This document shows positions 43,828-53,118 of a stretch of DNA of 64,000 nt, piece after piece. Position numbers and translations under genes: made by a program. A model generated the notes under the pieces. It was not told the DNA's origin. It made no database searches and saw only the letters and a list, made by a program, of their open reading frames with translations. Origin of the DNA: Streptomyces sp. NBC_01754 (GTDB taxonomy: Bacteria > Actinomycetota > Actinomycetes > Streptomycetales > Streptomycetaceae). Numbering within the stretch: the stretch's first letter is position 1; each line of letters opens with the position of its first letter. The stretch covers positions 1 to 64,000 of the forward strand of contig NZ_CP109132.1 of the NCBI RefSeq assembly GCF_035918015.1, in the 5' to 3' direction.

Positions 43828-45398
43828 TCAGACGGTGCCGAACCAGGTGGCGAGGGCGGTGCCGAGCCCCTCGCTCAGCTGATCCCCGGGCACATCCCGG
43901 TCCACCGCCCAGGCGACATAGCCGTCGGGGCGGACCAGCAGGCCTGCCAGCTCCGGCTCCTGGTCGCATTCGGCACGAACACGGCGGAGGCGCCCGGCCC
44001 AGGAGACGCCCGCGCTCCACTCGTCGTACGCCTTGGAGATTTCAGGCTGGCCGGACAGGTCGAGCAGCAGGCCGGTGCCCCGCTTGAGGTACTGGGGGAG
44101 GGTGGACTTGCCGTCGTCCGTGCGGAGTTCCAGATCGCGGGCGAAGTCGCCGAGCAGGCGGTGCTCGGGGCCCTCGAGCGCGTAGCGGACGGTGACGCCG
44201 CTGAGCATCTCGGCGAGGTGGAGGTTCACCTGGTCCTTGCGCATGAGGTCGGTGAACAGCTCGCGCAGCGGGGTGACATACGGATCCGGGTTCATCAGCG
44301 CGATCTGGGCGCGGGTATTGGCCAGGACCTTGCGGGCGGGCGCCTGGCGCTCCTCGTCGTAGCTGTCGAGCAGGCCGTCGGGTGCCCAGCCGTGCACGGT
44401 GGCGGCGAGCTTCCAGCCCAGGTTGAAGACGTCCTGGAGGCCGAGGTTGACACCCTGGCCGCCGACGGGGAAGTGGGTATGGACGGCGTCGCCCGCGATC
44501 AGGAGCCGGCCCTCGCGGTAGCGGTCGGCCTGGCATGCGGAGTCGGTGAAGACGGAGAGCCAGCGCGGCGAGTGGGCGCCGAGATCGCTGCCCCAGATCT
44601 CGTGCAGGCTGGCGGTGAGCTCGTCCAGGGTGAGCTCCGCGCCCGGCTCTCCCGGTCGGCCCCGAAGTCGAAGGTGGAGACACGGTGGTACGTGTCGTCG
44701 AGCGGTACGCAGAACAGCAGGCCACGCTCAGTGCGCTCCATGCCCATCGGGGCGTTCTCCCGGTCGGCGAGGATCACGTCGCTCAGGCGGGCGGTCACCC
44801 GGCCGCCGGTGCCGGGAAAACCGATGCCGGCCGCCCCCCGGACCAGGCTGCGACCGCCGTCGCAGCCCACGATGTAGCGTGCGCGCAGGGTGTACGCGCC
44901 GTCGGGGCCGGTGACGTCGGCCTCGGCGCCGTCGGCGTCCTGACGTACCGCGGTGACCTCGTGGCCGCGCCGGATCTCGGCGGTGACCTCGACGGCGCGC
45001 TCCTCGAGCAGCCGCTCGGTCCTGGTCTGCTCGGAGAGCAGGGCGTACGCGTGCGTACTGTCCAGCGTGGAGAAGTCGACCCACTCGTCGAGCCCCGCGA
45101 AGTGGCCGTTGTTCCACGACCGGGCGCCGTCGCGGAAGCGCTCGACCAGCCCGCGCCGGTCCAGCGACTCCAGGGAGCGCGCGTGCAGCCCGAAGGCCTT
45201 GGAGTGCGGGGTGCGCTCGGGAAGCCGCTCGAGCACCACCGCACGGACCCGGGCTATCCGCAGTTCAGCGGCAAGCAGCATGCCGACGGGACCGCCGCCG
45301 ACCACGAGTACATCGAAGTCGTAGCCCTCCGGATCCGCATAATCCGTCCATTCCGCCTGCTCGGCGCTCTGCGCGCGCCCGGTGTTCTCGGTCGACAT
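43828..45398 (-). pseudogene. FAD-dependent polyketide hydroxylase with one frameshift
   Basis: It starts at ATG 45398 (GGGAGGGG upstream). The first part has VLVVGGGPVGMLLAAELRI, VLERLPERTPHSKAFGLHAR, and DG motif YIVGCDGGRSLVRG. The frame is lost near 44650: the expected GAELTLDELTASLHEIW appears in another frame and continues through the GD motif (LLIAGDAVHTHFPVGGQG, about 44450-44510) to the C-terminus LVRPDGYVAWAVDR with stop at 43828. One-base loss explains it. The protein would otherwise be full length (about 523 aa). Confidence 0.8.
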
Positions 45399-45446
45399 GG
45401 CGACCCCTCCCCTTCGACTGAAGAATATATGTTTCTTTACAGGTAT

Positions 45447-45488
45447 ATGCTTTAAAGCATGCAATGGATTGTGAGCATGCAGATGCTC
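45447..45488. promoter_or_regulatory. Palindromic operator region of the MarR regulator
   Basis: ATGCTTTAAAGCAT (45447-45460) is a perfect 14-bp palindrome, and GAGCAT/ATGCTC arms (45473-45478, 45483-45488) form a second one. Both lie in the AT-rich 123-bp gap between the divergent monooxygenase and MarR genes, where a MarR dimer would repress both directions. Confidence 0.65.
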
Positions 45489-45521
45489 GCCTGCTGTAAT
45501 CAACTCGCTTAGAATGCGGTC

Positions 45522-46010
45522 ATGGAGACTTCGACCCAGAGCCCGCCGGGGGCAGCGGAGCTGCTCGACGCCGTCGGCCCCGCCTTCTCGCGACTGCGGC
45601 GCACCGCGGCGCTGAGCGTCGAGAAGCGGGTGTCCCGCAAGGACATGACCCGAACGCTGGTGCTCAACATCGTTCAGGACGGCCCCGAGCACGACGGTCA
45701 GGAGATCACCGTGGGCGTGGTCGGCGAACGGCTCGCCGTCGACCCCTCCGTCGCGAGCCGCATGGTCTCCGACTGCATCTCCGCCGGCTATCTGATCCGG
45801 GCCGCGTCCCAGCGCGACGGGCGCCGCACCATCCTCCAGCTGACCGAGGACGGCCATGAGATGCTCGCCCGCTTCCGCAGCCACCAGCGGTCCGCGTTCG
45901 AGCGGATCACCCAGGACTGGCCTGAGGAGGAGCGGCTGGAGTTCGCCCGGCTGCTGATCAAGTACGTGGACTCCATCGGAGAGCTCCAGAAGGCCAGCGA
46001 CGCGGCCTAG
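45522..46010 (+). CDS. MarR-family transcriptional regulator
   Basis: 162 aa with a winged helix-turn-helix: VGVVGERLAVDPSVASRMVSDCISAGYL (about 65-92) and the wing RAASQRDGRRTILQLTEDG, then a dimerisation helix. MarR proteins next to aromatic hydroxylases usually sense the pathway product or related phenols. It is divergent from the hydroxylase gene, with two palindromes between. Its stop codon (TAG, 46008-46010) directly abuts the stop of the convergent phosphopantetheinyl transferase gene, so it marks the boundary of the polyketide and peptide regions. Confidence 0.88.
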   Translation: METSTQSPPGAAELLDAVGPAFSRLRRTAALSVEKRVSRKDMTRTLVLNIVQDGPEHDGQEITVGVVGERLAVDPSVASRMVSDCISAGYLIRAASQRDGRRTILQLTEDGHEMLARFRSHQRSAFERITQDWPEEERLEFARLLIKYVDSIGELQKASDAA

Positions 46011-46793
46011 CTAGAGAGGTAGCTGACACCCCGACAGGCGGTTCACCCGGGGCGACGGCGTCGTCAGCTCGCCGTGGAAGGCCACGGCCGCCGCGTAGCC
46101 CCGGTCGACGGCGATGTCGAGCAGAGTCCAGCCAACGGGAGGCAGGGGGCCTTCGGGGCTGCCGGAGCCGACGTAGTCGGCGGCCGGATCCCGGCCGAGG
46201 CCGGTGCCCAGACCCTTGAGATAGGCCTCCTTCCGGGTCCACAGCCGGGCCAGCGCCCGCGGCCGGCGGGGTGAAGGCAGTGCCTCGATCTCGCGCTGTT
46301 CGGCCGGGTGGAGCATTGTTGCGAGTTCCGCGGCGCCGCCCGGGTCGGGGACCAGGTCGACGTCTACGCCGATGGGGGCGGCGGCGGTTCCCACAAGGAC
46401 CAGGTCGCCGCGGTGGGAGAGCGAGAAGTGCAGGCCGCGGGTGGCCCCGAGGACGGTGGGCCGTCCGTGCGGGCCGCCGCAGCACGGGCAGGCCTCGCGG
46501 CCGTAGCGGATGTCCTGCGGAAGCATGTCGAGGTAGGTGCCCAGCAGGCGGCGGAGCGTCAGATGGGCGGCGGTGAAGCGGATCCTGTCCTCCGCGTATG
46601 CCAGCCCGGCGGCCCGCTGGCATTCGTCGGCGTCCAGCACGGCCGTGTCGAGGCCGGTGCCCCGGGCGTCGGAGACCCTGAGCAGCCACAGGTCGAGGGA
46701 CCCGGGCCTGGGCAGGCCGCGCGGTGGTGGCGCGGGTGCGGGCAGCAGAAGGCCGTTCGCGGAACTCCTGAACCCGCTTCTGGGATCACTCAT
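46011..46793 (-). CDS. Sfp-type 4'-phosphopantetheinyl transferase
   Basis: 260 aa. Core motifs are GVDVDLV (about 142-148; Mg-binding acids), the later WTRKEAYLKGLGTGL (about 185-199), and HFSLSHRGDLVLV upstream. It activates carrier-protein Ser residues by attaching phosphopantetheine from CoA, and is needed for the four T domains encoded at 53180-64000. ATG 46793 lies 55 bp after the exporter gene, so it is the last gene of the diaminobutyrate/export operon. The CPCCGGPHGRP cysteine cluster is a common feature of actinobacterial members. Confidence 0.92.
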   Translation of the reverse strand: MSDPRSGFRSSANGLLLPAPAPPPRGLPRPGSLDLWLLRVSDARGTGLDTAVLDADECQRAAGLAYAEDRIRFTAAHLTLRRLLGTYLDMLPQDIRYGREACPCCGGPHGRPTVLGATRGLHFSLSHRGDLVLVGTAAAPIGVDVDLVPDPGGAAELATMLHPAEQREIEALPSPRRPRALARLWTRKEAYLKGLGTGLGRDPAADYVGSGSPEGPLPPVGWTLLDIAVDRGYAAAVAFHGELTTPSPRVNRLSGCQLPL

Positions 46794-46848
46794 GGGACCC
46801 CTCCTGTTCGGTGACGGATACGCAGACGCGGATGGCCGTCGGGACGGA

Positions 46849-48132
46849 TCAGCGTTGTTCGGGGGTTGCGTAGTCGGGTGCCGGCTGCGGGGGTTCGGTG
46901 GGCAGGTCACGGCGGCCGCGCAGCGGGCCGGCCAGGAGCAGGACGGAACTGACGGCGAGGCCGGCGGTGAGCAGCCAGAGGGTGGGCCGTAGCCCGAACA
47001 GGCTGCCGAGTACGCCGCCGAGGAGCGAACCGATGGGGATGGCGCCGAAGTTGGCGACGGACACGCTCGCGGTGATCCGGCCGAGGAGCTCCGGGGGGCA
47101 GTACGTCTGGCGGAAGGCACCCTGGATGACGTTGGCGGAGACCACGCCGAGGGCGAGGACGGCACCGCCCAGGGGGAGCAGGACGACCCGCCAGCCCGGT
47201 TCGGCGAGCGGGATGAGCAGGCCGAAGGGGGCGGTGGCGAACTTGCACAGGAGCATGCCTCGGGCGGTGCCGAAGCGTCGGGCTATCGCGGTGGCCACGA
47301 CGGCGCCGAGCAGTCCGCCGATGCTGCTGCCTGCGAGGAGCCAGCCCAGGGCGGCCTCGCCGACGTGGAGTTCGCGGACGAGGAACACGGTCAGGATGGC
47401 CTGGTATCCGGTGAGCAGCAGGTTGGTGACGGTGCCGTAGGTGGTGAGGACGCGCAGGTAGGGGTCGCGCACGGTGTGCCGCAGGCCCTCTGCGACGTCC
47501 TTGCGCAGGGCGGTGGGTTGTTCGGGCTTCTTCGGCGGTGGTTCGGTGGCGCGGATGCCGAGGAGGCAGAGTGTGGAGGTGAGGAAGGTCGCGGCGTCGG
47601 CGAGCAGCCCGGTGACCGCGCCGAACGCTCCGGCCAGGGCTCCGCCGCCGCCGAGTCCGGCCAGCTGTGCCGCGGATTCGCTGCCCTGGAGCTTGGCGTT
47701 GGCCTCGGTGAGGTGCTCGCGGCTGACGACGAACGGCAGGTAGACGCGGTAGGCGATGGAGAAGAAGACGTTTGCGAGGCCGGTGAGCAGCGAGACGACG
47801 AGCAGCTGGCCCATGGTCAGTACGCCGAGCCAGGCTGCGGCGGGCACGCTGAGCAGGAAGACGAGCGAGACGAGGTTGCAGGCCACCATGAGGGGGCGCC
47901 GGGGCAGCCGGTCGACCCAGGCTCCGGCCAGCAGGCCGATCAGGAGCCAGGGCAGCCATGCGGCGGCGGCCAGGGCGCTGACCCAGAAGGTGCTTGCGTC
48001 CAGGGTGACCACGGCCACCAGTGGCATGGCGACGCCGGTGATGTTGCTGCCGAAGCGGCTGGTGGTCTCCCCCGCCCACAGCAGCCGGAAGTCGTGCTGC
48101 CGCAGCAGTCCGGACCGGGGTTTTGAGCTCAT
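46849..48132 (-). CDS. MFS exporter (12-TMS, macrolide-efflux type)
   Basis: 427 aa with about twelve hydrophobic helices; MFS motif A-like GLLAGAWVDRLPRRPLMV follows helix 2, and the N-terminus (LLRQHDFRLLWAGETTSRFGSNI) is typical of the MefA/enterobactin-exporter branch (MFS_3). It probably exports the nonribosomal peptide. The start at 48132 overlaps the lyase stop by four bases, so it is in the operon. Confidence 0.9.
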   Translation of the reverse strand: MSSKPRSGLLRQHDFRLLWAGETTSRFGSNITGVAMPLVAVVTLDASTFWVSALAAAAWLPWLLIGLLAGAWVDRLPRRPLMVACNLVSLVFLLSVPAAAWLGVLTMGQLLVVSLLTGLANVFFSIAYRVYLPFVVSREHLTEANAKLQGSESAAQLAGLGGGGALAGAFGAVTGLLADAATFLTSTLCLLGIRATEPPPKKPEQPTALRKDVAEGLRHTVRDPYLRVLTTYGTVTNLLLTGYQAILTVFLVRELHVGEAALGWLLAGSSIGGLLGAVVATAIARRFGTARGMLLCKFATAPFGLLIPLAEPGWRVVLLPLGGAVLALGVVSANVIQGAFRQTYCPPELLGRITASVSVANFGAIPIGSLLGGVLGSLFGLRPTLWLLTAGLAVSSVLLLAGPLRGRRDLPTEPPQPAPDYATPEQR

Positions 48133-49661
48133 CGGTCGGCCACCACCTTGGCGACGGCGTTGTCGAGCCGGTCGGCGGCGTCGGCCCAGCGGGCCCGCCG
48201 GGCGCCCGACTGGGCGGTGAGGCGGCCCAGTTCGGTGTGCGCGCGGGTCAGGGCGGCCTTCTGTGCCGGGCTGCCGGGCCCGCCTCCGTGGGCGCAGGCG
48301 CCGGCGACGGTCTCGGGGGCGAGCCAGTCGGCCGGGTAGTCGGCGGCGGTGGGGGCGACGGCCGGGTGGGCGCGGGCGGCGTCGGACAGGGGCGTTCCGC
48401 TGTCGAGGGCGGTCAGGACGGTCTCGCCGACCACGTGGTGGGCGGTGCGGAAGGGGGTGCCGTCGACGACGAGGCGTTCAGCGAGGTAGGTCGCCGAGGT
48501 GAGGCCCTCCCGTGCGCGTTCGCGCATGCGTTCCTGGTTGGGTTGTGCTCCGGCGACGACGAGCCGGAGGAGGGTGACGGCCTGGGTGGTGTCGGCCAGG
48601 GCGGGCCAGAGGTGGCGTACGGCCTCGGTGCCGACGGCGATGGCGTTGGTGTAGCCGGCGGTGGACATGGACGCGGCGGCGCCGGTGAATCCGGCGAGGG
48701 CGGACGTCGAGCGGCCCTGGATGTGTTCGAGGAGGAAGGGGTTGCGCTTCTGCGGCATCATCGAGCTGGACCCGACCAGGTCGTCGGCCATCCTGAGCAG
48801 CCCGAACTCCTCCGTGGTCCACCAGGTGAGGTCGCGGGCGACCCGGGCGAGGAGCACGCCGAGGACGGCTGCGGACGAGAGTATCCGCAGGACGAAGTCA
48901 CGGGAGGCGACGGCGTCGACGGAGTTGGGTGCGGTGGCGGTGAAGCCGAGGAGTTCGGCGGTGCGGGCGGGGTCGACGGGCACGGAGGTGCCGCCGACCG
49001 CACCGGCGCCGAGCGGGTTGACGTCGATCTCCCGGCCGGCGTCGAGGAGTCCTTCCAGGGAGCGCAGCACCGCGCCGGCGGTGCCGGTGAGGTAATGGCC
49101 GTAGCTGATGGGGACGGCGGGCTGGCCGTGGGTGTACGCGGGCATAGTGACGTCTTGGTGCGCCTCGCCCTTCTCCAGCAGGACGCGGGTCAGTGCGGAG
49201 ACCTCGTCGAGGAGTTCGGCGTAGGGGCCGCGCACCTTGAGACGTACGGTGGTGGCGTTGAGGTCGTTGCGGGAGCGTCCGGTGTGCAGGACGCCGCCGG
49301 TGCGCTGGCCGAGCCGGTCGACGAGCCAGCCCTCGTACGCCAGGTACAGGCCGCGGGGCATGGGGCGGTCGCGGACGGGAGCGAAGTCGTCGGCGCGCAG
49401 GGCGTCGACGGTGTCGAGGAGGGCACCGGAGCGGGCGGTGTCGACGATGCCGCGTTCGGTGAGCATCACCAGGTGGGCGCGGTCGACCTCGCTGATCAGC
49501 CGTAGTTCGCCGCCGACGGGGTCGTCTCCGTCAGGCCGGTACTGGTCGTAGACGATGCGGTGGGCGCGCGGGTCGAGCCCGGTGCGCAGCCGTCCGGTGT
49601 CGACGCCGGCTTCCCGGCCGTCTGTGGCGGCCGGGTCCGGCGCGTCGCTGATGCCGGTCAT
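48129..49661 (-). CDS. Argininosuccinate-lyase homologue (2,3-diaminobutyrate pathway)
   Basis: 510 aa, fumarase/ASL superfamily: HTGRSRNDLNATTVRLK (near 110), the Thr-His block YTHGQPAVPISYGHYL, and the signature GSSSMMPQKRNP, which carries the catalytic Ser loop. It sits with a threonine kinase and a cysteine-synthase homologue instead of arginine genes. In the known Dab route (friulimicin DabA-C, pacidamycin), O-phosphothreonine is condensed with an amino donor such as aspartate, and an ASL homologue then releases fumarate to leave 2,3-diaminobutyrate; this is that third step (DabB-like). Overlaps of four bases on both sides mark translational coupling. Confidence 0.85.
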   Translation of the reverse strand: MTGISDAPDPAATDGREAGVDTGRLRTGLDPRAHRIVYDQYRPDGDDPVGGELRLISEVDRAHLVMLTERGIVDTARSGALLDTVDALRADDFAPVRDRPMPRGLYLAYEGWLVDRLGQRTGGVLHTGRSRNDLNATTVRLKVRGPYAELLDEVSALTRVLLEKGEAHQDVTMPAYTHGQPAVPISYGHYLTGTAGAVLRSLEGLLDAGREIDVNPLGAGAVGGTSVPVDPARTAELLGFTATAPNSVDAVASRDFVLRILSSAAVLGVLLARVARDLTWWTTEEFGLLRMADDLVGSSSMMPQKRNPFLLEHIQGRSTSALAGFTGAAASMSTAGYTNAIAVGTEAVRHLWPALADTTQAVTLLRLVVAGAQPNQERMRERAREGLTSATYLAERLVVDGTPFRTAHHVVGETVLTALDSGTPLSDAARAHPAVAPTAADYPADWLAPETVAGACAHGGGPGSPAQKAALTRAHTELGRLTAQSGARRARWADAADRLDNAVAKVVADR

Positions 49662-50926
49662 ACCGGCAGCACCTCCTTGACGACGGGGCTGCCAGGGGTT
49701 TCCAGTGCGCCGGCGAGTGCGGCGAGGGCAGTGTCTGCGGCTTCGGCGGTGCGGCCGGGGGTCGCGCCGGTGGTGATGACGTGGCCCAGTCGGCCGCGGA
49801 AGTCCTCGGCGGGTTCGACGCGGGTGCCGGCCGGGCGGTACAGGGCGGTGTCGACGACGCCGGGCACTGCCCGGGCGGCGGACTGGGCGGCGGCGGGGTC
49901 CGTGAGGATGCTTGCGGCGCGGGTGGTGAGGAAGCGGATGGAGGCCGCTCCGGCGGCGTCCGTTCCGGGTCGGGTGAGGTCGGTGTACTCGCCGAGTGCG
50001 GCCCGTACCTGGGCGCCGACCAGGTCGATGCCGCGGGCGCGGCGCACGAGTTCGGGGATCATACCGCCGGCCAGGCGGGGGTTGACCTCGATGACGCGGG
50101 CCACGTCGCCGTCGAGCCGGAGTTCGACGTGGGCGGCGCCCCAGCCGAGGCCGAGAGCCTTGACGGCGTGGACGGCGCTGTCGACGAGCGCGGCGGCCTG
50201 GGCGGTGGGCAGGAGGGCGGGGACGTCGTGTCCTGTCTCGACGAAGACGGGAGGCGCGCCGATGTGCTTGGCGACGGTGACGACGGCGTCCTGTCCGAAG
50301 ACCTCCACGGAGAACTCGCGGCCGGTCAGGTACTGCTCGACAAGGACGGCTCGGGGGGTGTCGAGGCCGCGTTCGTTGACGGTGGCGGCGAGCAGGACGC
50401 GCGCGTGCTCGGCCACCTCGTCGGGGTTGTGGCAGAGGCGTACGCCCAGGCTTCCCGAGCCCTGGACGGGCTTGACGACGACCGGGCCGCCGATGGGCTG
50501 GGCGGCGGCGAGCGCCTCCGGGATGGTACCGGCCACCGAGAAGAGGGGCACGGGTATTCCGGCGGCGGCCAGGGCGCGCCGCTGGAGGGACTTGTCGCGG
50601 CAGGCGCGGACGGCGTCGGCGCAGGGGCCGTGGAGGCCGAGCCGCCGGGCGAGGCCGGCGGCCGTGGCCACGTAGTACTCGGAGCTGGAGAGCACGCCGG
50701 CGATCGGGGCGCGGTCCGCGAGGGCGGTCACGGCGGCCCACAGGGCGTCGGCGTCGGCGGTGTCGACGACGATGGTGTGCAGGTCGTCCTCGGCGGCGTA
50801 GGGGTAGCGGCCGGGGTGGGCGGTGAGCAGCACGGGTTCGGCGCCGAAGGCGCGGGCCCGCTGGGCGAACTGGCGTCCCGTGCCGGTGGTGTTGGACTCG
50901 ACGAGCAGTAGTTGGGGGGTGTTCAT
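49658..50926 (-). CDS. ATP-grasp ligase
   Basis: 422 aa. The ATP-grasp fold is shown by VVVKPVQGSGSLGVRL (about 150-165; phosphate-binding loop), AVLVEQYLTGREFSVEVF, and the metal-binding EVNPRLAGGMIPELV. The N-terminal domain (LLLVESNTTGTGRQFAQRA) is of the carbamoyl-phosphate-synthase/amino-acid-ligase kind. It catalyses ATP-driven amide or C-N bond formation on a carboxylate through an acylphosphate. In this operon it could form or release a Dab-derived dipeptide, or ligate an amino acid to the NRPS product; the substrate is not predictable. It overlaps both neighbours by four bases. Confidence 0.83.
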   Translation of the reverse strand: MNTPQLLLVESNTTGTGRQFAQRARAFGAEPVLLTAHPGRYPYAAEDDLHTIVVDTADADALWAAVTALADRAPIAGVLSSSEYYVATAAGLARRLGLHGPCADAVRACRDKSLQRRALAAAGIPVPLFSVAGTIPEALAAAQPIGGPVVVKPVQGSGSLGVRLCHNPDEVAEHARVLLAATVNERGLDTPRAVLVEQYLTGREFSVEVFGQDAVVTVAKHIGAPPVFVETGHDVPALLPTAQAAALVDSAVHAVKALGLGWGAAHVELRLDGDVARVIEVNPRLAGGMIPELVRRARGIDLVGAQVRAALGEYTDLTRPGTDAAGAASIRFLTTRAASILTDPAAAQSAARAVPGVVDTALYRPAGTRVEPAEDFRGRLGHVITTGATPGRTAEAADTALAALAGALETPGSPVVKEVLPV

Positions 50927-51981
50927 GCCTGGGCCTCCGGCGTCATCACGTCGTTGAATCCGCGGCGGGCCCATACCAGGCGGGTCCAGGAGTCCGGGGC
51001 GTCCAGCGGGTGGTCGACGGTGACGGGGCCGCCGGGGGTGGGGGCGGGTTCGATGCCCTGCTCGCGGAGCCATTCGGCGTGGTAGACGGTGGACTGGTAG
51101 CGGTAGCCCTCGTCGGGGAGCACCATGACGACCTTGCTGTCGGGGTTGCGCGCGGCCCACCAGGAGGCGACCTGGAAGGAGGCGCCGCTGGTGGGTCCCA
51201 TGAACAGGCCGTGGTTGCGGAAGAGTTCGTGGGTGGCGTGGAAGGCTTCGGGGGCGGTGACCCAGTGCACCTCGTCGTAGGCGCTGTGTCTGACGTTGCC
51301 CGGGTGGATGCTGCTGCCGAGGCCGCGCAGGGTGCGCGGGCCGTCGGGGGTGCCGAAGATGATCGATCCGTGGGTGTCGACGCCGATGAGGTGCAGGGCC
51401 GGGTCGGCGGGGCGCAGGGCGGCGGCGAGGCCGCCGGTGGAGCCGCCGGAGCCGACCGGGCCGACGAGGCAGTCCACGGAGCCCACGGTCTCGCCGATGA
51501 GGTCGGCGGCCACGGAGTAGGCGCCGGGGTTGTCCGGGTTGTCGTACTGCCCGGGGACGAAGCTGTCGGGGTGGAGCCGCTGGAGCTCCGCGACTCGGGC
51601 GAGGCGGGCGCCCTGGATGCCGCCGGTCTGGCCGGCGTACTCGACGATCTCGACGTCGGCGCCGAGCATTTCCAGGCGGTTGCGCAGGTCGCGGTCGATG
51701 GCGGAGTCGCCGACGATGGTCAGGTCGTAGCCGCGCAGCCGGCAGACCATCGCCAGGCCGAGGGCGAAGGTGCCGGAGGAGGTCTCGATGACGCGGGTGC
51801 CGGGCCGCAGCACGCCGGCGGCCTCGGCGCGGTCGATGATGTAGCGCGCGGGCAACAGCTTCATCAGGCTGAACGCGGCGGCGTAGAGATTGTCGGTCAC
51901 CTGGATGATGCGGGGCAGTTCGGTGGCGTCCACCACCGAGTCGTGCAGTTTGACGGCGCCCGCGATCGTGGTCGTAGTCAT
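50923..51981 (-). CDS. PLP-dependent cysteine-synthase homologue (2,3-diaminobutyrate pathway)
   Basis: 352 aa of fold-type II PLP enzymes: VIETSSGTFALGLAMVCRLRGY (the substrate-loop S-S-G-T), the phosphate-cup VGPVGSGGSTGGLA, and PTSGASFQVA. The usual SxKDR block carrying the PLP lysine reads YIIDRAE here; the nearest Lys is in LMKLLPAR, seven residues before, and probably forms the Schiff base. The gene order matches DabA-like enzymes that replace the phosphate of O-phospho-L-threonine with an amino donor. ATG 51981 follows the kinase stop by one base. Confidence 0.82.
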   Translation of the reverse strand: MTTTTIAGAVKLHDSVVDATELPRIIQVTDNLYAAAFSLMKLLPARYIIDRAEAAGVLRPGTRVIETSSGTFALGLAMVCRLRGYDLTIVGDSAIDRDLRNRLEMLGADVEIVEYAGQTGGIQGARLARVAELQRLHPDSFVPGQYDNPDNPGAYSVAADLIGETVGSVDCLVGPVGSGGSTGGLAAALRPADPALHLIGVDTHGSIIFGTPDGPRTLRGLGSSIHPGNVRHSAYDEVHWVTAPEAFHATHELFRNHGLFMGPTSGASFQVASWWAARNPDSKVVMVLPDEGYRYQSTVYHAEWLREQGIEPAPTPGGPVTVDHPLDAPDSWTRLVWARRGFNDVMTPEAQA

Positions 51982-51982
51982 G

Positions 51983-52900
51983 TCAGTCACCCGTCGTGAA
52001 GATCCACTGCTCGTGGATGCCGATGTTGTGCAGCAGTCGCTGAGCGTGCTCGGTGCGGGCCTCGACCTCGGGGTCGTCACGGTCGTAGAAAAGGCCGGCG
52101 ATGTCGCCGCTGTGCGCGGTCTGGATGCCCAGTGCCCCGGTCTCGCGGACGATGGTCCGCAGTCCGTCGAGGCGCGGGATGGGCAGATGGCGCTGGTTGA
52201 CGTCCGTGCTGGCGGTGGCGACGGCGCCGACGAGGGAGACGTCCTTGGTCTGGATGGCCTCGCGCAGCATCACCTGGAGTTCGGCGAAGAGTTCCAGCTC
52301 GGCGGCGCCGTACTCGGCGGGCGGGAAGGCCAGCGTGTCGACGCCCTTGCCTTCGTTCTCGGGTCTCGAACCGAATCCGAGGACCCGCATGGCGGGCATG
52401 CGGTACCCGAAGTCCTCGATGACCTTGCCCTCCCGCTGGGCGAAGAGGACCGAGCTCTCGTTGAACATCAGGGAGTCGGACGCGGTCTCGGCGCGCACCG
52501 CGATCCGTGCGATCTCCTCGGCGGGCAGCGGGGTCACCAGGGCGTCCTGGACGGCCCAGACCGCGGCCAGCACGTCGCTGGTGGAGGAGCCGAAGCCGCG
52601 GCAGAGGGGGACGTCACCCGTGAGTTCGAGGTGCCCGCCGACCGGGCCCTCTCCGGGCGGGACGCATGCCTCGGCGGTGAGCTGTGCGGAGCGCATCGCC
52701 TTGGTCTTCCAGGCCGGGGAGACGGTCAGTTTCTCGCCCCGCGCGGGTATGAACGAGGCCCGGGTCGTGTAGACCGTGCAGGGCAGTGTGACCAGCCCTC
52801 GGGTCGGCCGGCCTCGGTGCGGGAAGACGCCCTGGAGAATTTCGCCGTGATGTATGGGAGCCGAGGCGACACCGACCCGCCAACCGGAATGATCCACCAT
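51983..52900 (-). CDS. GHMP-family L-threonine kinase homologue
   Basis: 305 aa, GHMP kinase superfamily, PduX/threonine-kinase branch: ASAPIHHGEILQGVF at the N-terminus, and the ATP-binding PLCRGFGSSTSDVLAAV (about 108-124). It is predicted to make O-phospho-L-threonine, the substrate of the adjacent PLP enzyme (DabC-like). It is the first gene of the operon; ATG 52900 has AAGG close upstream, and the frame has no homology before it. The promoter should lie in 52901-53118. Confidence 0.85.
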   Translation of the reverse strand: MVDHSGWRVGVASAPIHHGEILQGVFPHRGRPTRGLVTLPCTVYTTRASFIPARGEKLTVSPAWKTKAMRSAQLTAEACVPPGEGPVGGHLELTGDVPLCRGFGSSTSDVLAAVWAVQDALVTPLPAEEIARIAVRAETASDSLMFNESSVLFAQREGKVIEDFGYRMPAMRVLGFGSRPENEGKGVDTLAFPPAEYGAAELELFAELQVMLREAIQTKDVSLVGAVATASTDVNQRHLPIPRLDGLRTIVRETGALGIQTAHSGDIAGLFYDRDDPEVEARTEHAQRLLHNIGIHEQWIFTTGD

Positions 52901-53118
52901 GTCCTTGACTTCCTCTGCGGGCCGGGACCGCACCGCTCACGGGGCCTGGCCGATCGTGCGGACATCCCCAACGCTAGGCAGCGTCGCGGCACCGATCCGG
53001 CTGGTCGGGCGGCAGTATGCGGGCAGTTGGCCGGGGAGGGGTCGGGAAGGTGCTGAGGGCCGGGGGCGGGCTCGGTGCGGCGGCGGGCCGCCGGCGGGCG
53101 GGGGCGGGCGGGAACGCG

